Shown here: piece by piece, positions 46,336 through 57,799 of the stretch
Layout of the letters: each line of letters opens with the position of its first letter
How positions within the stretch are numbered: the stretch's first letter is position 1
Origin: Ancistrus triradiatus
Lineage: Eukaryota; Chordata; Actinopteri; Siluriformes; Loricariidae
Length of the DNA stretch: 64,000 nucleotides
Reading direction: 5' to 3'
Assembly (NCBI GenBank): GCA_025084515.1
Contig: JAJAGP010000170.1
Location: 554,529-618,528 of the forward strand
Program-made: the position numbers and the translations under genes
Notes under the pieces: model-generated
Databases searched by the model: none
The model's input: the letters and a program-made list of their open reading frames with translations, nothing else
Told to the model about the DNA's origin: nothing

Positions 46336-46818
46336 CCCTGATAAATTCCATCTGATCCACCAGAGCCATTATTATTTATTTATTTACTTTATTACTTTAG
46401 TAAAATGAGTGTTTCTACATCTTCTTATGTATGCTTTTATAAATTAAAAAATTATGTTTTTTTAATATATATATTCTTTAATTTCATTAAACACAATGAA
46501 AACATGTTTTATGTATACTTATCACAACCATAAAGCACTGGTTATTGTGCTCTGTTTTTTTTCACCTCAACTAAGTTTATTACCCAGTTCAATGGCACAC
46601 AGTTACACTCCCTTAACTGTAACACAGAAATTATTTAATACTCTGACCTTAGCAATGTTAGTTGGCATTTAGCAACAGTCACTCCTCCTTGTAGAAAGTT
46701 TCTAGTTTAGTAACATTCTTAATACATGTTGCATACAGGGCATGTTTAAGATCTAACCACTGATTACTTACAACAGTAAACAGGTCTGGGGGCTGTGAAA
46801 ACTTTAATTTCATAGGTG
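46336..46818. other. Unassigned spacer
   Basis: AT-rich, nothing recognised. Confidence 0.3.
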
Positions 46819-46849
46819 CAACCCCAAATCAGAAAAAGCTGAGACAGTA

Positions 46850-47822
46850 CAGTGGGGCAAAAAAAGCATTTAGTAAGTTCTCCTAGAAAAATGAGAGAGG
46901 TCTGTAAATTTTACACTTCAAATGAGAAAAAAATCCAGAAAATCACATTGTAGGATTTTTAAAGAATTTAATTGTAAATTATGGTGGAAAATACGTATTT
47001 GTTGAATAACAAAAGTTCAACTCAATACTTTGTAACATAACCTTTGTTGGCAATGACAGAGGTCAAACGTTTCCTGCAAGTCTTCACCAGGTTTGCACAC
47101 ACTGTAGCTGGTATTTTGGCCCATTCCTCCATGCATGCATGTGTGTTACTGATGGTAGCCTTTGCTACTTTGGTCCCAGCTCTCTGCAGGTCATTCATCA
47201 GGTCTCTCCATGTAGTTCTGGGATTTTTGCTCACCGTTCCCATGATCATTTTGACCCCATGGGATGAGATCTTGCGTGGGGCCTCAGATCGAGAGAGATT
47301 ATTAATGGTCTTGTATGTCTTCCATTTTCTTACAATTGCTCCCACAGTTGATTTATTCACACCAACCTGCTTGCCTTTGTAGATTCACTCTTCCCAGCTG
47401 GGTGCAGGTCTACAATTTTCTTCCTGGTGTCCTTCGACAGCTCTTTGGTCTTGGCCATGGTTGAGTTTGGAGTCTGACTGTTTGAGGCTGTGGACAGGTG
47501 TCTTTTATACAGATAATGAGGTCAAACAGGTGCAATTAATACTGGTAACGAGTGGTGGACAGAAGAGCTTCTTAAAGAAGAAGTTACAGTTCTGTGAGAG
47601 CCATAAATCTTGCTTGTTTGTGAGTGACCAAATACTTATTTTCCACCACGATTTACAATTCAATTCTTTAAAAATCCTACAATGTGATTTCCTGGATTTT
47701 TTTCTCATTTTGTCTCTCATAGTTGAAGTGTACCTATGATGAAAATTACAGACCTCTCTCATCTTTCTAAGTAGGAGAACTTGCACAATCAATGACTGAC
47801 TAAATACTTTTTTGCCCCACTG
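46850..47822 (-). mobile_element. Tc1-like transposon, family 3, internally deleted, nested
   Basis: Inserted at TA (46848-46849 and 47823-47824) within the element at 46819. Ends CAGTGGGGCAAAAAAAGCAT and TTTTTTGCCCCACTG. About 0.6 kb of transposase gene is missing; the joint is near CATGCATGCATG at 47131. Confidence 0.92.
47022..47460 (-). pseudogene. Transposase pseudogene: HTH joined to C-terminus
   Basis: Minus strand starts at the ATG 47458-47460 with MAKTKELSKDTRKKIVDLH; one base is lost near 47378, so the first helix bundle is out of frame with what follows. From MNKSTVGAIVRKWKTYKTIN (47360) the frame is open for 112 codons to 47022: the second HTH region (RSEAPRKISSHGVKMIM, TWRDLMNDLQRAGTKVAKAT) is fused directly to CMEEWAKIPATVCANLVKTC and RKRLTSVIANKGYVTKY. 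The entire catalytic DDE core is gone. Confidence 0.85.
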
Positions 47823-47884
47823 TATGTCCTACAGTCAACAGGTGATAGTCAACCTGATTTGGTACAGAAGTAGTATCCACGAAA

Positions 47885-50068
47885 GGGTGAGTCTCTGAGA
47901 AGTAAATATGGAGGATCTCCAGTTTGTCAACAAATATGTGAAAAATGTATTGAAATGTTTATAAATAATGTTCCTCGTAGAAATATTGACAGGGGTTGGC
48001 ATATTTCTCCCTCTACATTGCATAATATCATTAAACTATTCAAGGAGTCTGGAGATATTTCAGTGTATAAAAGGCCAATCCCACAGATGGCACTGCATTA
48101 AGAACAGTCATTCATCAATAGCTGACAGAACCACATTGGCAAGGGATTACTGTGGCATAGTTTTGTCAAGCACTACAACATGGTGTTACATTCACAAATG
48201 CCACTTAAAACTTTACTGGGCAAAAAAAGAAGCCTTATGTTAACCACGTCCGGAAGTGGCATCAACTTCTCCAGGCTTGGAGGCATCTGGAATGGACCAT
48301 CACACAGTGGAAACATGTATTGAGGTCAGACTAATCAGTAGGGGTGGGGATCGATAGAGATTTGATTACGATTCAGAGGATTCAATTCGATTATTAAACG
48401 ATTATCAATGGATCTTTTTTATATGCAGGGTTTCTTTTTGCTCAGTGATTCAATGACTTTGGTTTTGGTCTTGTTGTAGATTGTGGGGATGGCTGTGTCA
48501 GTAATGCCGGCCTTACACCAAATGACTTTAAGTGATTTCACGGTCTCAGACAAATTTCCAATGCAGAAATAAAATCATGAGAGTCTTGCTAGCCATGCTC
48601 ATGTTATTTCTATCATTTGGTGTGTGGTGGTCAGGGTAGCTGTCTTAAGTAAGTCGCTTTCTCGTATTTAATATTACATCTTGTGTTTAATATTATCATA
48701 AGTCTCAAGTGTTGGCTCACACAAATAGTGATGTGAACATTGTGGATAACCTCTCTTCACCACTTACAGGAAATTCCATGTTTATCTGGATAGCACAGGT
48801 AAAGGTGATTTTTACATTAGGTGTAGACCTACAGAATTCTGACCAAACAATGGAAATACTTCATTTTCTTGTACTACATTTATTTCTCGATGTATCAGAG
48901 TTCTATATACATTTCAAAAACTCAAGCATTGAAATAACACAGAAATGTAATTTATGTAACTTTAAATAAAATAATGAAATGTGAAATACATGAAATTAAC
49001 ATGAAAATAATGAAATGTGTTGTTTTCAGTTGATCTTAAGATACCATTAAGACACAAATTTGATTATTTTGTGACTGTGTGGCTGACTATGCTGTTTTTT
49101 ATTGATTGATTGATTTTGAGCTGTATGTTTACAAAGGTAAATAGTGCAAATAGTGACCATGCAAGCTATCCAGCCTTTGTTAAATCATAGTCTGTAACTA
49201 AAAACATGAAATATCTGAGACTATAAGCAAATAAGCTGTATCATGCCTCCAAAGTGAGTAGCGTAGCGTGAATATCCTGATTCACATCGATTGAATACCA
49301 ATGCGAATCCCAAGCAACAAAAGTCATCATAGAGTTTGTAATTCGCTTTGCTCTTTCCGGTTTGGGTGGAAGCTTTGACACTGCTTGTCCGTTGTGTGTA
49401 TAGGAGTTAATGCAGCCCCTGAAAAGAGAGACAGCTTCCGCTATGTGCACACAACAGACTGTTCGGACAGCGCTGCACTTCATTTCCGGTTCCGGTTTTG
49501 CATTCATTCGTCAACATTGTTATGAATTAACACTTAAATAATCGATTTTTGACATTTGTCAATTGATGCTGAATCGTCCATGTCCACATTGCAATGCATC
49601 TAAAAATCTATTTTTTCCCCCACCCCTACTAATCAGGATTAAGTCCTGACTGTTATCAGCAACAAGTTCTAAAGCCAGGCTCTGTCATGGTATGGGGTTG
49701 TGTCAGTGCCCTTAGCAAACTTCTGTGATGGCAGCATTAATGCAGAAAAGTACATTGAGATTTTAGAGCAATATAAGCTGCCTTCAAGATGACATCATTT
49801 CCAGGGACGTCCAAGACAATGCAAAACCACATGCTGGGCATATTACAAAGGCATGCTTGGGCAAGAACAGGTACAGGTTACATGTATTGGTCCTGACCTG
49901 TCATCAGTAGAGAATTTGAGGAGATTTTTTGAAATAAAAACGCAACAACGACGGCAACCCTGTAGTGGTGCACACCTTAAGACGTGTTTACAGAAAGACT
50001 GGGACAAAATAACACCTGAAACACTTAATAATTTGGAACGTGTGGCATGCCTGAAATTCAGAAATTAA
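47885..50068 (+). pseudogene. Tc1/mariner-type transposase pseudogene of the 46819 element
   Basis: In pieces: an HTH-like leader (47900-48110), a TWKHVLRSD-like piece with the first Asp near 48325, then beyond the hAT GSVMVWGCVSALSK (about 49685), VQDNAKPHAGHITKAWLGKN with the second Asp (about 49815), and LSSVENLRRF with the Glu (about 49905), ending QKDWDKITPETLNNLERVAC at 50068. Stops and shifts occur throughout. The GSVMVWG and QDNAKPH motifs place it in the Tc1/IS630 group. Confidence 0.7.
48339..49628 (+). mobile_element. Nonautonomous hAT element, nested, perfect TSD
   Basis: TAGGGGTGGGG at 48339-48349 and its exact inverse at 49618-49628 form an 11-bp perfect TIR. The octamer CTAATCAG is perfect on both sides (48331-48338 and 49629-49636). 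The interior matches the minus strand of 32230-33602. No transposase frame in 1290 bp. Confidence 0.95.
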
Positions 50069-50174
50069 TGTTTATTAACAAATCAAATGAAGATGACCAG
50101 ACAACACATGACATATCTGTTTGCAATTAAATACAAGTCAAAGTAAATGTAAGACAGCGTTTGGGACAGGGTTG

Positions 50175-50707
<533 letters not shown>

Positions 50708-51850
50708 AACTTCTTTTCATTTCAGAAAATCAACAAAATGTAATTTTGCCAATAGTACCCAATGTTTTATATAAGACCTTCCAGGAAGAGTAAAAGCGAT
50801 TTCGATTCTGATTCACACCCATCTATCTGCTCTACGTTACTGCAGCTTGTGTGTTCTTAAATGAGAAGCATTAATCAGTTCTATCCATGGTTTCAGTTGA
50901 GAATCTTTAAGGAGATGAAAATAGTGCAGTGATCCCCTGGGCTTAGAACCATTAGTGAGGGATAATGCAATTCATGTTCTGCATTGTTCTACTATGGGGA
51001 CAGTGGCTGTCACAAATCCTGATAGACAAGTAATGTAATGGCTTTGCACCTGGACGGTTAACAGAGCAGCAAAGGGTTGGTCTTGGGTAGGGGGTATATG
51101 TTGGAATTTTTATTTATTTATTTTTTTGTTTGTTTGTTGTAGTTTTGTAAACGAAAGAAAGAAAGAAAGAAGAAAAAGTAGATATGTTGTGTTACTAAAA
51201 TAATGGAAAGAAACATAAGTCCACATAATGTTGCCAAATCCATATGGTTCATATTAGACATGATCCTGGCTTTGGTCAGTAATACTGGCTTCTTCAGCAG
51301 ATTCATTTATGTAAGAAAACTTTTGATTTACAGGCTTATTTGTCTGCATTTTAATAAGCAAGCAGCCTATAAACAGTTATAACTTTTCATAACGTAACCC
51401 GAGCCAATAAACACTGCTGGCAATTTACACACGTTTTTCTTACACGAGTTTCCTGTCAGTTAACAAATGCACCTAACAGCAACCATCGAAAGCCAGTTAT
51501 TTGGGAAATGAGTAGGTTACATAAGAAGCAGGGCCATGTTTCATTCACAAGCACTGGTCAGTTTAAGTAAACCTCATGCAACCTCGACCTGATGGAGCAG
51601 CCTAATCTTCTTACACGAGCCTATTGCATGAATGGATAAGACACGGGGACGTCTGAATATGCAGCAAATAACAACAATGCATGCTGTTATTTCATTCCAT
51701 GAAACGCTTGCAAAGAGCAGCAGTCCAGTACAACACAACACAGAGAACAGCGGTATGCACGAGCGTGCTGCAGACGCCCTGCTTAACAATTTAACACGAC
51801 ATCAATACTGCAGATGAAGGAAGCCTATGACGGTCAGGAGAGCTTTTCCT
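50708..51850. other. Unassigned spacer, possible start of first intron
   Basis: No repeat family recognised, apart from a (GAAA)n run at about 51154-51177. If the exon at 51855-52000 is real, this is the beginning of its first intron on the minus strand. Confidence 0.3.
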
Positions 51851-51854
51851 TACC

Positions 51855-52000
51855 GCGACTGAATGCCTCCTCGATGTGCTGATATGTGGTGGTTAAAAGG
51901 ACTGACGTTGTATTTAGGTGGTTTAATGCCGTCCTGCTTCACGCACCATGTTACCGCGGGACCCAAAGCTTGTGCCGGAGAGAAGAACAGGGCGCTCGGT
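51855..52000 (-). other. Candidate noncoding first exon of a host gene
   Basis: Minus strand, downstream of promoter-like boxes. It is CpG-rich compared with the surroundings (CCGCGG near 51955, CCGAGC, CGCTCG). A splice-donor-like CGCGGTAAGG is read at about 51848-51857. The only ATG (51947-51949) opens an 8-codon frame, MVREAGRH then stop, so this would be a 5' untranslated exon with a short upstream ORF. No downstream exon could be identified, so the gene is unnamed. Confidence 0.35.
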
Positions 52001-52095
52001 TGGTCCGAGCCGCTGGAGAAGTGCTTTTAAAGCAGGGGCGGGGGAGAAGGGGGGAGATAGGGGCAGGATTACGCGGGCTGGTTTTATAGGATGTC
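52001..52095 (-). promoter_or_regulatory. Candidate GC-box/TATA promoter
   Basis: On the minus strand: CCTATAAAACC at about 52080-52090, CTCCCCCGCCCCTG (GC box) at about 52034-52047 and a second TATA-like CTTTAAAAGC at 52023-52032. The GC box 10 bases upstream of TTTAAA would place initiation near 52000. The only such cluster in the window. Confidence 0.4.
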
Positions 52096-52099
52096 AGGG

Positions 52100-52944
52100 C
52101 TTCGACTAACCACTATCATTGCTTCACATGACTCTACACTTTATGCGAAAATACCATAAAACTTAACTCACTAGACATGTTATCAATCACCATATACTCG
52201 GATCAGCCATAAATTAACACTACTGACAGGCAAACACCGCCTGAAGCTCAGTCTGCACAAAACTGAACTGAACTTTTGCCGTTTGCTTGTAGAAACACTT
52301 CAAATTCAGCTCCATTTTCTATATTTTTTCAACACTGACTCTAACAACACACAAATTTAACTATTCATAAACCGTACTGGTCAGTCTCGGACAACTTTAT
52401 ATTTTTTTAAGGTTTCTCCTGTTACTGTTAGTCCTGTTAGTTTTCAGTACAGAATTAGCAAACAGGCTACACTGAATTCTACATACTAATATCATTAGGA
52501 CACTGAGCACATTCTAATGATTTGCCAAATTGTACTTTCACAATAAACAAATAACATCTAAAAACAATGTAACTATCAGGATAGTATTGAGATTGACTTT
52601 CTCATAGTTACATCATCAAATATATATACAGGAAAAAATAAGAGAAAACTTACATTTTGTGTTCCCATGGTCTTCAGTAGATTCAGATGATTGAACATGT
52701 GGAAATATGTAAAGTATTGTAGCTTTTCCTATGAAAAAATAAGGCATAGATGGGATATGGAGTGGCACAACAATGTAAAACAAAATATTTCTGAAGGATT
52801 TTAATCGTTATAATTCATTTTCAAATGGAGACCAGGGACAACTAACAAATTTTATTAAGTATGTGCCTCAAATTTGCAATTGCATCACTATGCAGGACAC
52901 TTTGCTTAATAATACATTTATTGTTAATTATATTAATTATCTGT
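52100..52944. other. Unassigned spacer
   Basis: AT-rich, nothing recognised. Confidence 0.3.
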
Positions 52945-53777
52945 ACATGTAATGTTCTGGGGACGGAAATGGCACCTGTTTGGTGGAATGGTTCTCCTCC
53001 CAGCATCAACTCATCAACATTGGACCTCTCAGTCAACATAGATGAAAAGTCTTGGTGTGATTTTGGACAACACCCTCAACTTTTCTGACAACTTCACATC
53101 AACCACCAGATCTGACAAATTTCTTCTACACAACATCAGAAGAATATGTCCTTTCCAAACATAGAAGCTACTCAGAGGCTACTCTTACAGGCTGTCATCA
53201 TTTCCAGGCTTGACTGATGAAGGGTTTGCTAGCTGGTCTGCCTTTATGTTCCATTGTTCCATGATAGAGCATAAAGAAGGCTAGCCTTAAAATGTTGTGC
53301 AAAAACTTATTTACATTCTTTGGTTCAGGACGACATACCTGCACACAAACTCAGGTCTTCAGCTTCAGGGCGTCTGGAACATGGAACATGCCCACAATGC
53401 TAGATTTTAATATTTTTGTGTCCTGGCTCTTTGTTGGTGGAATGAGTTGCCCACACTGATCAGAACAGCCATAGCCTGCAGACGTCTGAAAAACATTAGG
53501 CCTACCTAGGATACTGTCTCTTCAGTTCTTTGCACTTTTGTTGAACCTGTTCTTCTGAAATATTTTTCTCAACTTATTCTCAAGATCTTAGCATTTATCA
53601 TATATGATCTTATCATCAAACTGAGAACTTGCTTGTTATTCACTGAGTAGTATTAGTTTATATTCTGACTGGTAATGAACACCTATAGATCATCGAGTAT
53701 TTACATCATGGCACCTTAAACTGTTTGCTTGCTCTGTAAGTCATTCTGGATAAGACCATTTGACTAAATGTAAATGA
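52945..53777 (+). mobile_element. L2-clade LINE, 3' fragment
   Basis: A 5'-truncated non-LTR retrotransposon. The frame at 53045-53167 reads KSLGVILDNTLNFSDNF, then TSTTRSDKFLLHNIRRICPF, the usual C-terminal part of the reverse transcriptase of L2 elements. Further broken pieces follow (LLVGMSCPH near 53435 for the WNDLP region). It ends with CTCTGTAAGTCATTCTGGAT, AAGACCATTTGACTAAATG and TAAATG. Only the last tenth of a full element is left. Confidence 0.8.
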
Positions 53778-54068
53778 CAGGTGAAGTGAATAACATAGAC
53801 AGTGTGATGCTCTGGGCAATGTTCTGCTGGGGTCCTGGCATTCATGTGGCTGTTACTTTGACACATATCACCCACATTGTTGCAGATCAAGTACATCCTT
53901 TAATGGCAATGGTATTCCCTAATGGCAGTGGCCTCTTTCAGCAGGATAATTTGCTCTGCCAAACTTCAAAAATTGTTCAGGAATGGTTCAAGGAACATGA
54001 CAAAGAGTTCAACGTGTTGACTAGGTTCCCAATTCCCCAGATCTCAATGTCATTAATTGTATGTGGGC
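53778..54068 (+). pseudogene. Tc1-like transposase fragment, family 6
   Basis: One frame reads SVMLWAMFCWGPGIHVAVTL (GGSVMVWGMF region), IVADQVHPLMAMVFPNGSGL, FQQDNLLCQTSKIVQEWFKE with the second Asp, and HDKEFNVLTRFPIPQ, where the WPPQSPDLNPIEH segment is broken. HTH, first Asp and Glu regions are missing, as are both TIRs. Confidence 0.75.
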
Positions 54069-54082
54069 TGTGCAGGTCTGAA

Positions 54083-55243
54083 ACACATTCCAAAAAAGTT
54101 GAGATAGAAGCAATTTAGGGCTAGTAATGAAGAAAAAAAGAAAAACTAAACAGGGATGCGACAAAACAGGCGATGTCAACAGGTGATTGTAATCATGAGT
54201 TGGTACAAAAGCAGTATCCACAAAAGGCTGGAGGAGGGTGTTTGAAATAATTGAAATTATTGAAATGTTTAAAAGCAATGTTCTTCAAAGAAAGATTGGA
54301 AGGGATTTACATATTTCAGTCCTAAAACAGATGTCGTCTTGAGGGCAGCTCATATTGCTCTAAATCTCAATGTACTTTTCTGCATTAATGCTGCCATCTC
54401 AAAAGTGAAAATGACCTTTGCCAAGGGCAGTGACCCAACCCCATACTTTGACAGACACTGGCTTTTTGACTTGTTGCTGATAACAGTCTTGATGGTCCTT
54501 TGGTCCAGAGTCCATTTCTTCCAAAAAAAAGATCTGGAATACTGATTAATCTGACCACAATACATGTTTCCACTTTGTTATGGTCCAGCCCAGATGTCTC
54601 TGAGCCCAGAGGAGTTGACCTCACTTCTGGACATGGCTAAGGTAAGGGTTCTTTTTTTGTTTTAAGTAGCATTTGTGAATATAAATCCATATTGCAGTGC
54701 TTGACAAAGGTTTGCCAAAGTAATCCCTTGACCACATGGTTCTATCAGCTGTTGATGAATGACCCAGTGCATCTGAAGGATCAGAGATGACAGGTATTCA
54801 GTTTAGGCTTGTGCCCTTGACCTTTACCCACTGAAATTCCTCCAGATTCCTTGAATAATTTCATTTTATTATGTACTCTAGGGGGAGAATTTGTAAATCC
54901 CTTCCAATCTTTCTTTAAGGAACATTGTTTAATGTCAAAAGTTTAAAAATGTATATAATTCCTCACACATTTCTTGACAAACTGGAGATTTCCTGTCCAT
55001 CTTTGCTCTTCAAAGACTCAGATTTTTGTGGATACTGCTTTTGTAACAAATCATGGTTACAATCAATTGCTTCACCTGTTTTCATAGGTGTTCACAATGT
55101 TAACATAAGCTGTTATAGTAATAAACACAGCACTTTCCATAATAACCAAATGTAATTTGTACAAAATTATGATTACAATTACCTATTGAGGGTTTTATTT
55201 TCCATTTAGCCCTAAATTGCCCTATTCTCAACTTTTAGTTGTA
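54083..55243 (-). mobile_element. Fold-back Tc1/mariner-type element
   Basis: Left CCAAAAAAGTTGAGATAGAA and, from the right, TAAAAGTTGAGAATAGGGCA are inverted copies of the same end; the repeat continues inward (CAATTTAGGGCTA, GTACAAAAGCAGTATCCACA, AAAGAAAGATTGGAAGGGAT) for over 230 bp (54083-54318 and 54890-55243). The leader sequence matches 47823-48060 of the 46819 element. The 5' leader occurs at both ends, so the normal 3' end has been replaced by an inverted 5' end. Confidence 0.75.
54330..54890 (-). pseudogene. Transposase remnant inside the fold-back element
   Basis: Minus-strand text includes CIVVRLISIPDLFFGRNGLW and DHNKVETCIV, equivalent to the TWKHVLRSD region of the 46819 element, and AMTGTAATGGGGTTGGG-type sequence for the VMVWG region. 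The second Asp and Glu segments are absent. Confidence 0.55.
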
Positions 55244-55503
55244 ATTTAAACGGACAATGCATGACAATGCACCTGACTAACAATGTTAGCAAAGCAGAAA
55301 CAAGTAGTACCATCTCCTGTGTGCTTTTTAGGTTCAGTAGGGAGTTCTTAAAAGCCAATACTTCTGTTGATTTGGATATATAGTTAACATGTCAGACAGT
55401 ATGATCAATCTTTTACAACCTGAGCAGAAAATACTTTGCTGAAATGGCCATCATCCTTGAAGTGCTAGCAGAATCACTTGCACAACCTTCCATCTTGTGT
55501 GGG
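55244..55503. other. Unassigned spacer
   Basis: Nothing recognised. Confidence 0.3.
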
Positions 55504-55710
55504 GGCGGGGGCGGCGCGGTGGAGCAGCAGTAAATGCGGTCACAGCTCCAGTGTCCCTGGTTCAATTCTGACCTCAGCCTCCACATGTGGGAAGTTTTCA
55601 TGTCCCCCCCATGTCCATGTGCGTTTGCTCTGGGTGGGCTGGTTTCCTCCAAAAGACATACGTTAGGTCAATTGATTACACTAAGTTGCTCCGGTGTGAA
55701 TGTGTATTGT
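55504..55710 (+). repeat. AFC-like SINE, 5' two thirds
   Basis: Head GGCGGCGCGGTGGAGCAGCA, box-B-like GGTTCAATTCTGA, CATGTGGGAAGTTTTCATGT, TGGTTTCCTCCAAAAGACAT and TTAGGTCAATTGATTACACT follow the standard order. Confidence 0.75.
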
Positions 55711-55974
55711 TAATTTTGATGTAACCTTGTGCTTGTCATGAAATGGCCACTGCAGTTGACACAACTTTAAAGATAATAAATCGGTGTTAGTGTTCATGGA
55801 TGCCTTTTTACAGTGAAATTGGACAACTGAACTGAAGTGCAGGAAAAAGCAACATATAAGTAACATATACATAAATCTACCCAAAAAAAGGAACAAATTA
55901 TAAATACATAAATGGGGAAGCAACACATACACCACAACAGTGGTCTACACGCTATTTATAAAGGACTATCAACA

Positions 55975-56130
55975 ATAGACATTTTTGCAAAGCAGTTTTG
56001 TAAAAAAGCAGCGTTTAAACCTCAAACGAGCAGCCGGAGGTGACAGTGGCAAGGAAAGGCTTCCTGAAATGAAGAAGAAACTTTGAGAAAAGCCAGGCTC
56101 AGCTGGGGTGTCCATCTTTATCTGGGTAAG
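55975..56130 (+). repeat. Dispersed fish repeat, second copy
   Basis: GCAAAGCAGTTTTG, GAGGTGACAGTGGCAAGGAA and AAGAAGAAACTTTGAGAAAA follow the order of 4663-4885, more diverged. Confidence 0.55.
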
Positions 56131-56561
56131 ACCAGATAACAATATATAAAAAATCTAGCAGTACCTGTGTACAAGACGTCAGATGTCCCATGCAGCATGT
56201 TGTGAACAAGTCCTGAGAAAATATACCAGGTTTAGTTGAACTATAATAATTTCATAGCCACTGCAGCAGATATTGGAGAGTGAAGATCTCTGGGTGAACA
56301 AATAAGATGATTCACTACAGCAGGCAGCGCAGGTGGCGCTAGATGAAGAAGAATTGATGCTGTCCAATCAGGTGAATTTACAGGGTGGAAACAACAGCAG
56401 AAGGGCCTCATCATGTCATACAGCAAAAGTACGAGATAGAGAGAGAGAGAGTATAGATTGTTTAGACTGGTGGAACAGAACCAAGCCTTAAACAGGGCGT
56501 GAATGATAATTATAGTGCAAACAGGGACTCTTAAATATTACAGTTAATCAGCTGTAGCTAA

Positions 56562-57790
56562 AAGTGTGAGTTGTACAGCAACACAGGTACGAGGACACCC
56601 TGCAACATCAGCCACCCACTACTTCACTGTCACAAGCTAAGGTAATGTGAGAGAGGCTACCTGACAGTAACCAACATCTCAGCTGATAAGGCATTCAGTA
56701 GGGTTATTTTTTGATGATGAATGAATTCAAATTGAATTCAGAGGGATAACTTACCTTTAACGTGTATGTCATCCATCCCCAACCCTTGGGGCCTGTTACC
56801 TTTTGCCCACCCAGCTAGTATCCAGTCACCTTAGTAGGAAAAGTGACTCCCAATACCAAAGGGTTTGGTACAGATATTGATCATGTGTCACCCCTTCTTT
56901 CTCCCTGCTGTCTGTGCTTGTGTATGGTAAGTAATAAATCTGTCTTCATGATCCCTGTAATACAAGACAAGTTTTTAAGAGAAATTTTAAATCAGAGTTC
57001 TCAATGCATCACACGGCACTGTTTGTGCTGGCATGAGTGCTCAGTTTTCTTAGTGTCACTGCAGGATAGAGAACAGTCCTCTAACCCAAAATATCCAGTC
57101 AACAGGATCCTGAGGCCACAAACTGACAGCAAGGAAGGGACAGAAGAGAATTAACACAAAGCTACAAGGGAAATGGTTTTTATTATCTATCACTAAAATG
57201 TCAGTGTCATTGCTCTGCTAAGAATGATCTCTCTAAATGATATCTAACCAGCAATGGTTCTGTGACGCTCCCTTTTCACTAATGGATGGGGCTAGCTGAC
57301 AAAGCGTGTTCAGTAACATGGAATAATTGTGCTCCTACATGAATGTAACAGATTAAAGGCATCCAAGGCAATGTCAGAATACTGATAAAGACTTTAATAC
57401 GGTTCAGAAACGAATGAGGTGCCAGATAGATTTGGAGTTTACGTCTGTGCCATTAAAATGAAAGGTCATGGAAGTGAGTCACATCCCTGAGAAGCAGGAA
57501 AGATTCCTAATAATAGCTTATGTTAAATTAAATGAGAATGAAGCAAGATATTTGTCAGCCTGGAATCAGCACTGCATTACTGTGTAAAGCGTTCTTCGGC
57601 CTTTAATAGACCCCAACATTTTAACAGCGTGTCACATTTAAGCATTTAGCAAACGCACTGACCTATATTGTTGCTTAAACATTTTTAATTCTAATCTCTT
57701 TTATAACCTATTCCAGATCAACCTCATCTGTAGAGAGCTGAGACTGTGATTAGCGCAGAGAATAATTTTGAAATATCTCTGACTATTAAC
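56562..57790 (+). repeat. Ancient direct duplication, copy 1
   Basis: Shared with copy 2 (57800-58370) at a spacing of about 1238 bp: ACACAGGTAC, AAGGCATTCAGTAGGGTTAT, GAGGGATAACTTACCTTTAA, CTTCTTTCTCCCTGCTGTCT, TGTCTTCATGATCCCTGTAA, TTTGTGCTGGCATGAGT and, at its far end, ATAATTTTGAAATATCTC. The stretch 57061-57740 exists only in this copy and has no coding frame; it is a candidate conserved noncoding block. Confidence 0.75.
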
Positions 57791-57799
57791 AGTGTAACA

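Larger units (their letters stand above)
46819..50174 (+). mobile_element. Old Tc1/mariner-type element split by two insertions
   Basis: Starts CAACCCCAAATCAGAAAAAG and ends AGCGTTTGGGACAGGGTTG. Its own sequence is 46819-46849, 47823-48338 and 49629-50174; the gaps are a family-3 Tc1 and a hAT. Leader motifs (CAACAGGTGATAGTCAACCT, GGTACAGAAGTAGTATCCAC) match 54083-55243. The terminal repeats are only weakly similar and no duplication is visible. Confidence 0.7.

Noticed and set aside
51574..51817. Opposing frames of 71 and 61 codons near the promoter-like island
   Set aside because: They overlap on both strands, show no motif, and would be intronic relative to the predicted exon.
56843..57154. 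103-codon open frame
   Set aside because: It lies in the direct duplication, is not maintained in copy 2, and shows no domain.
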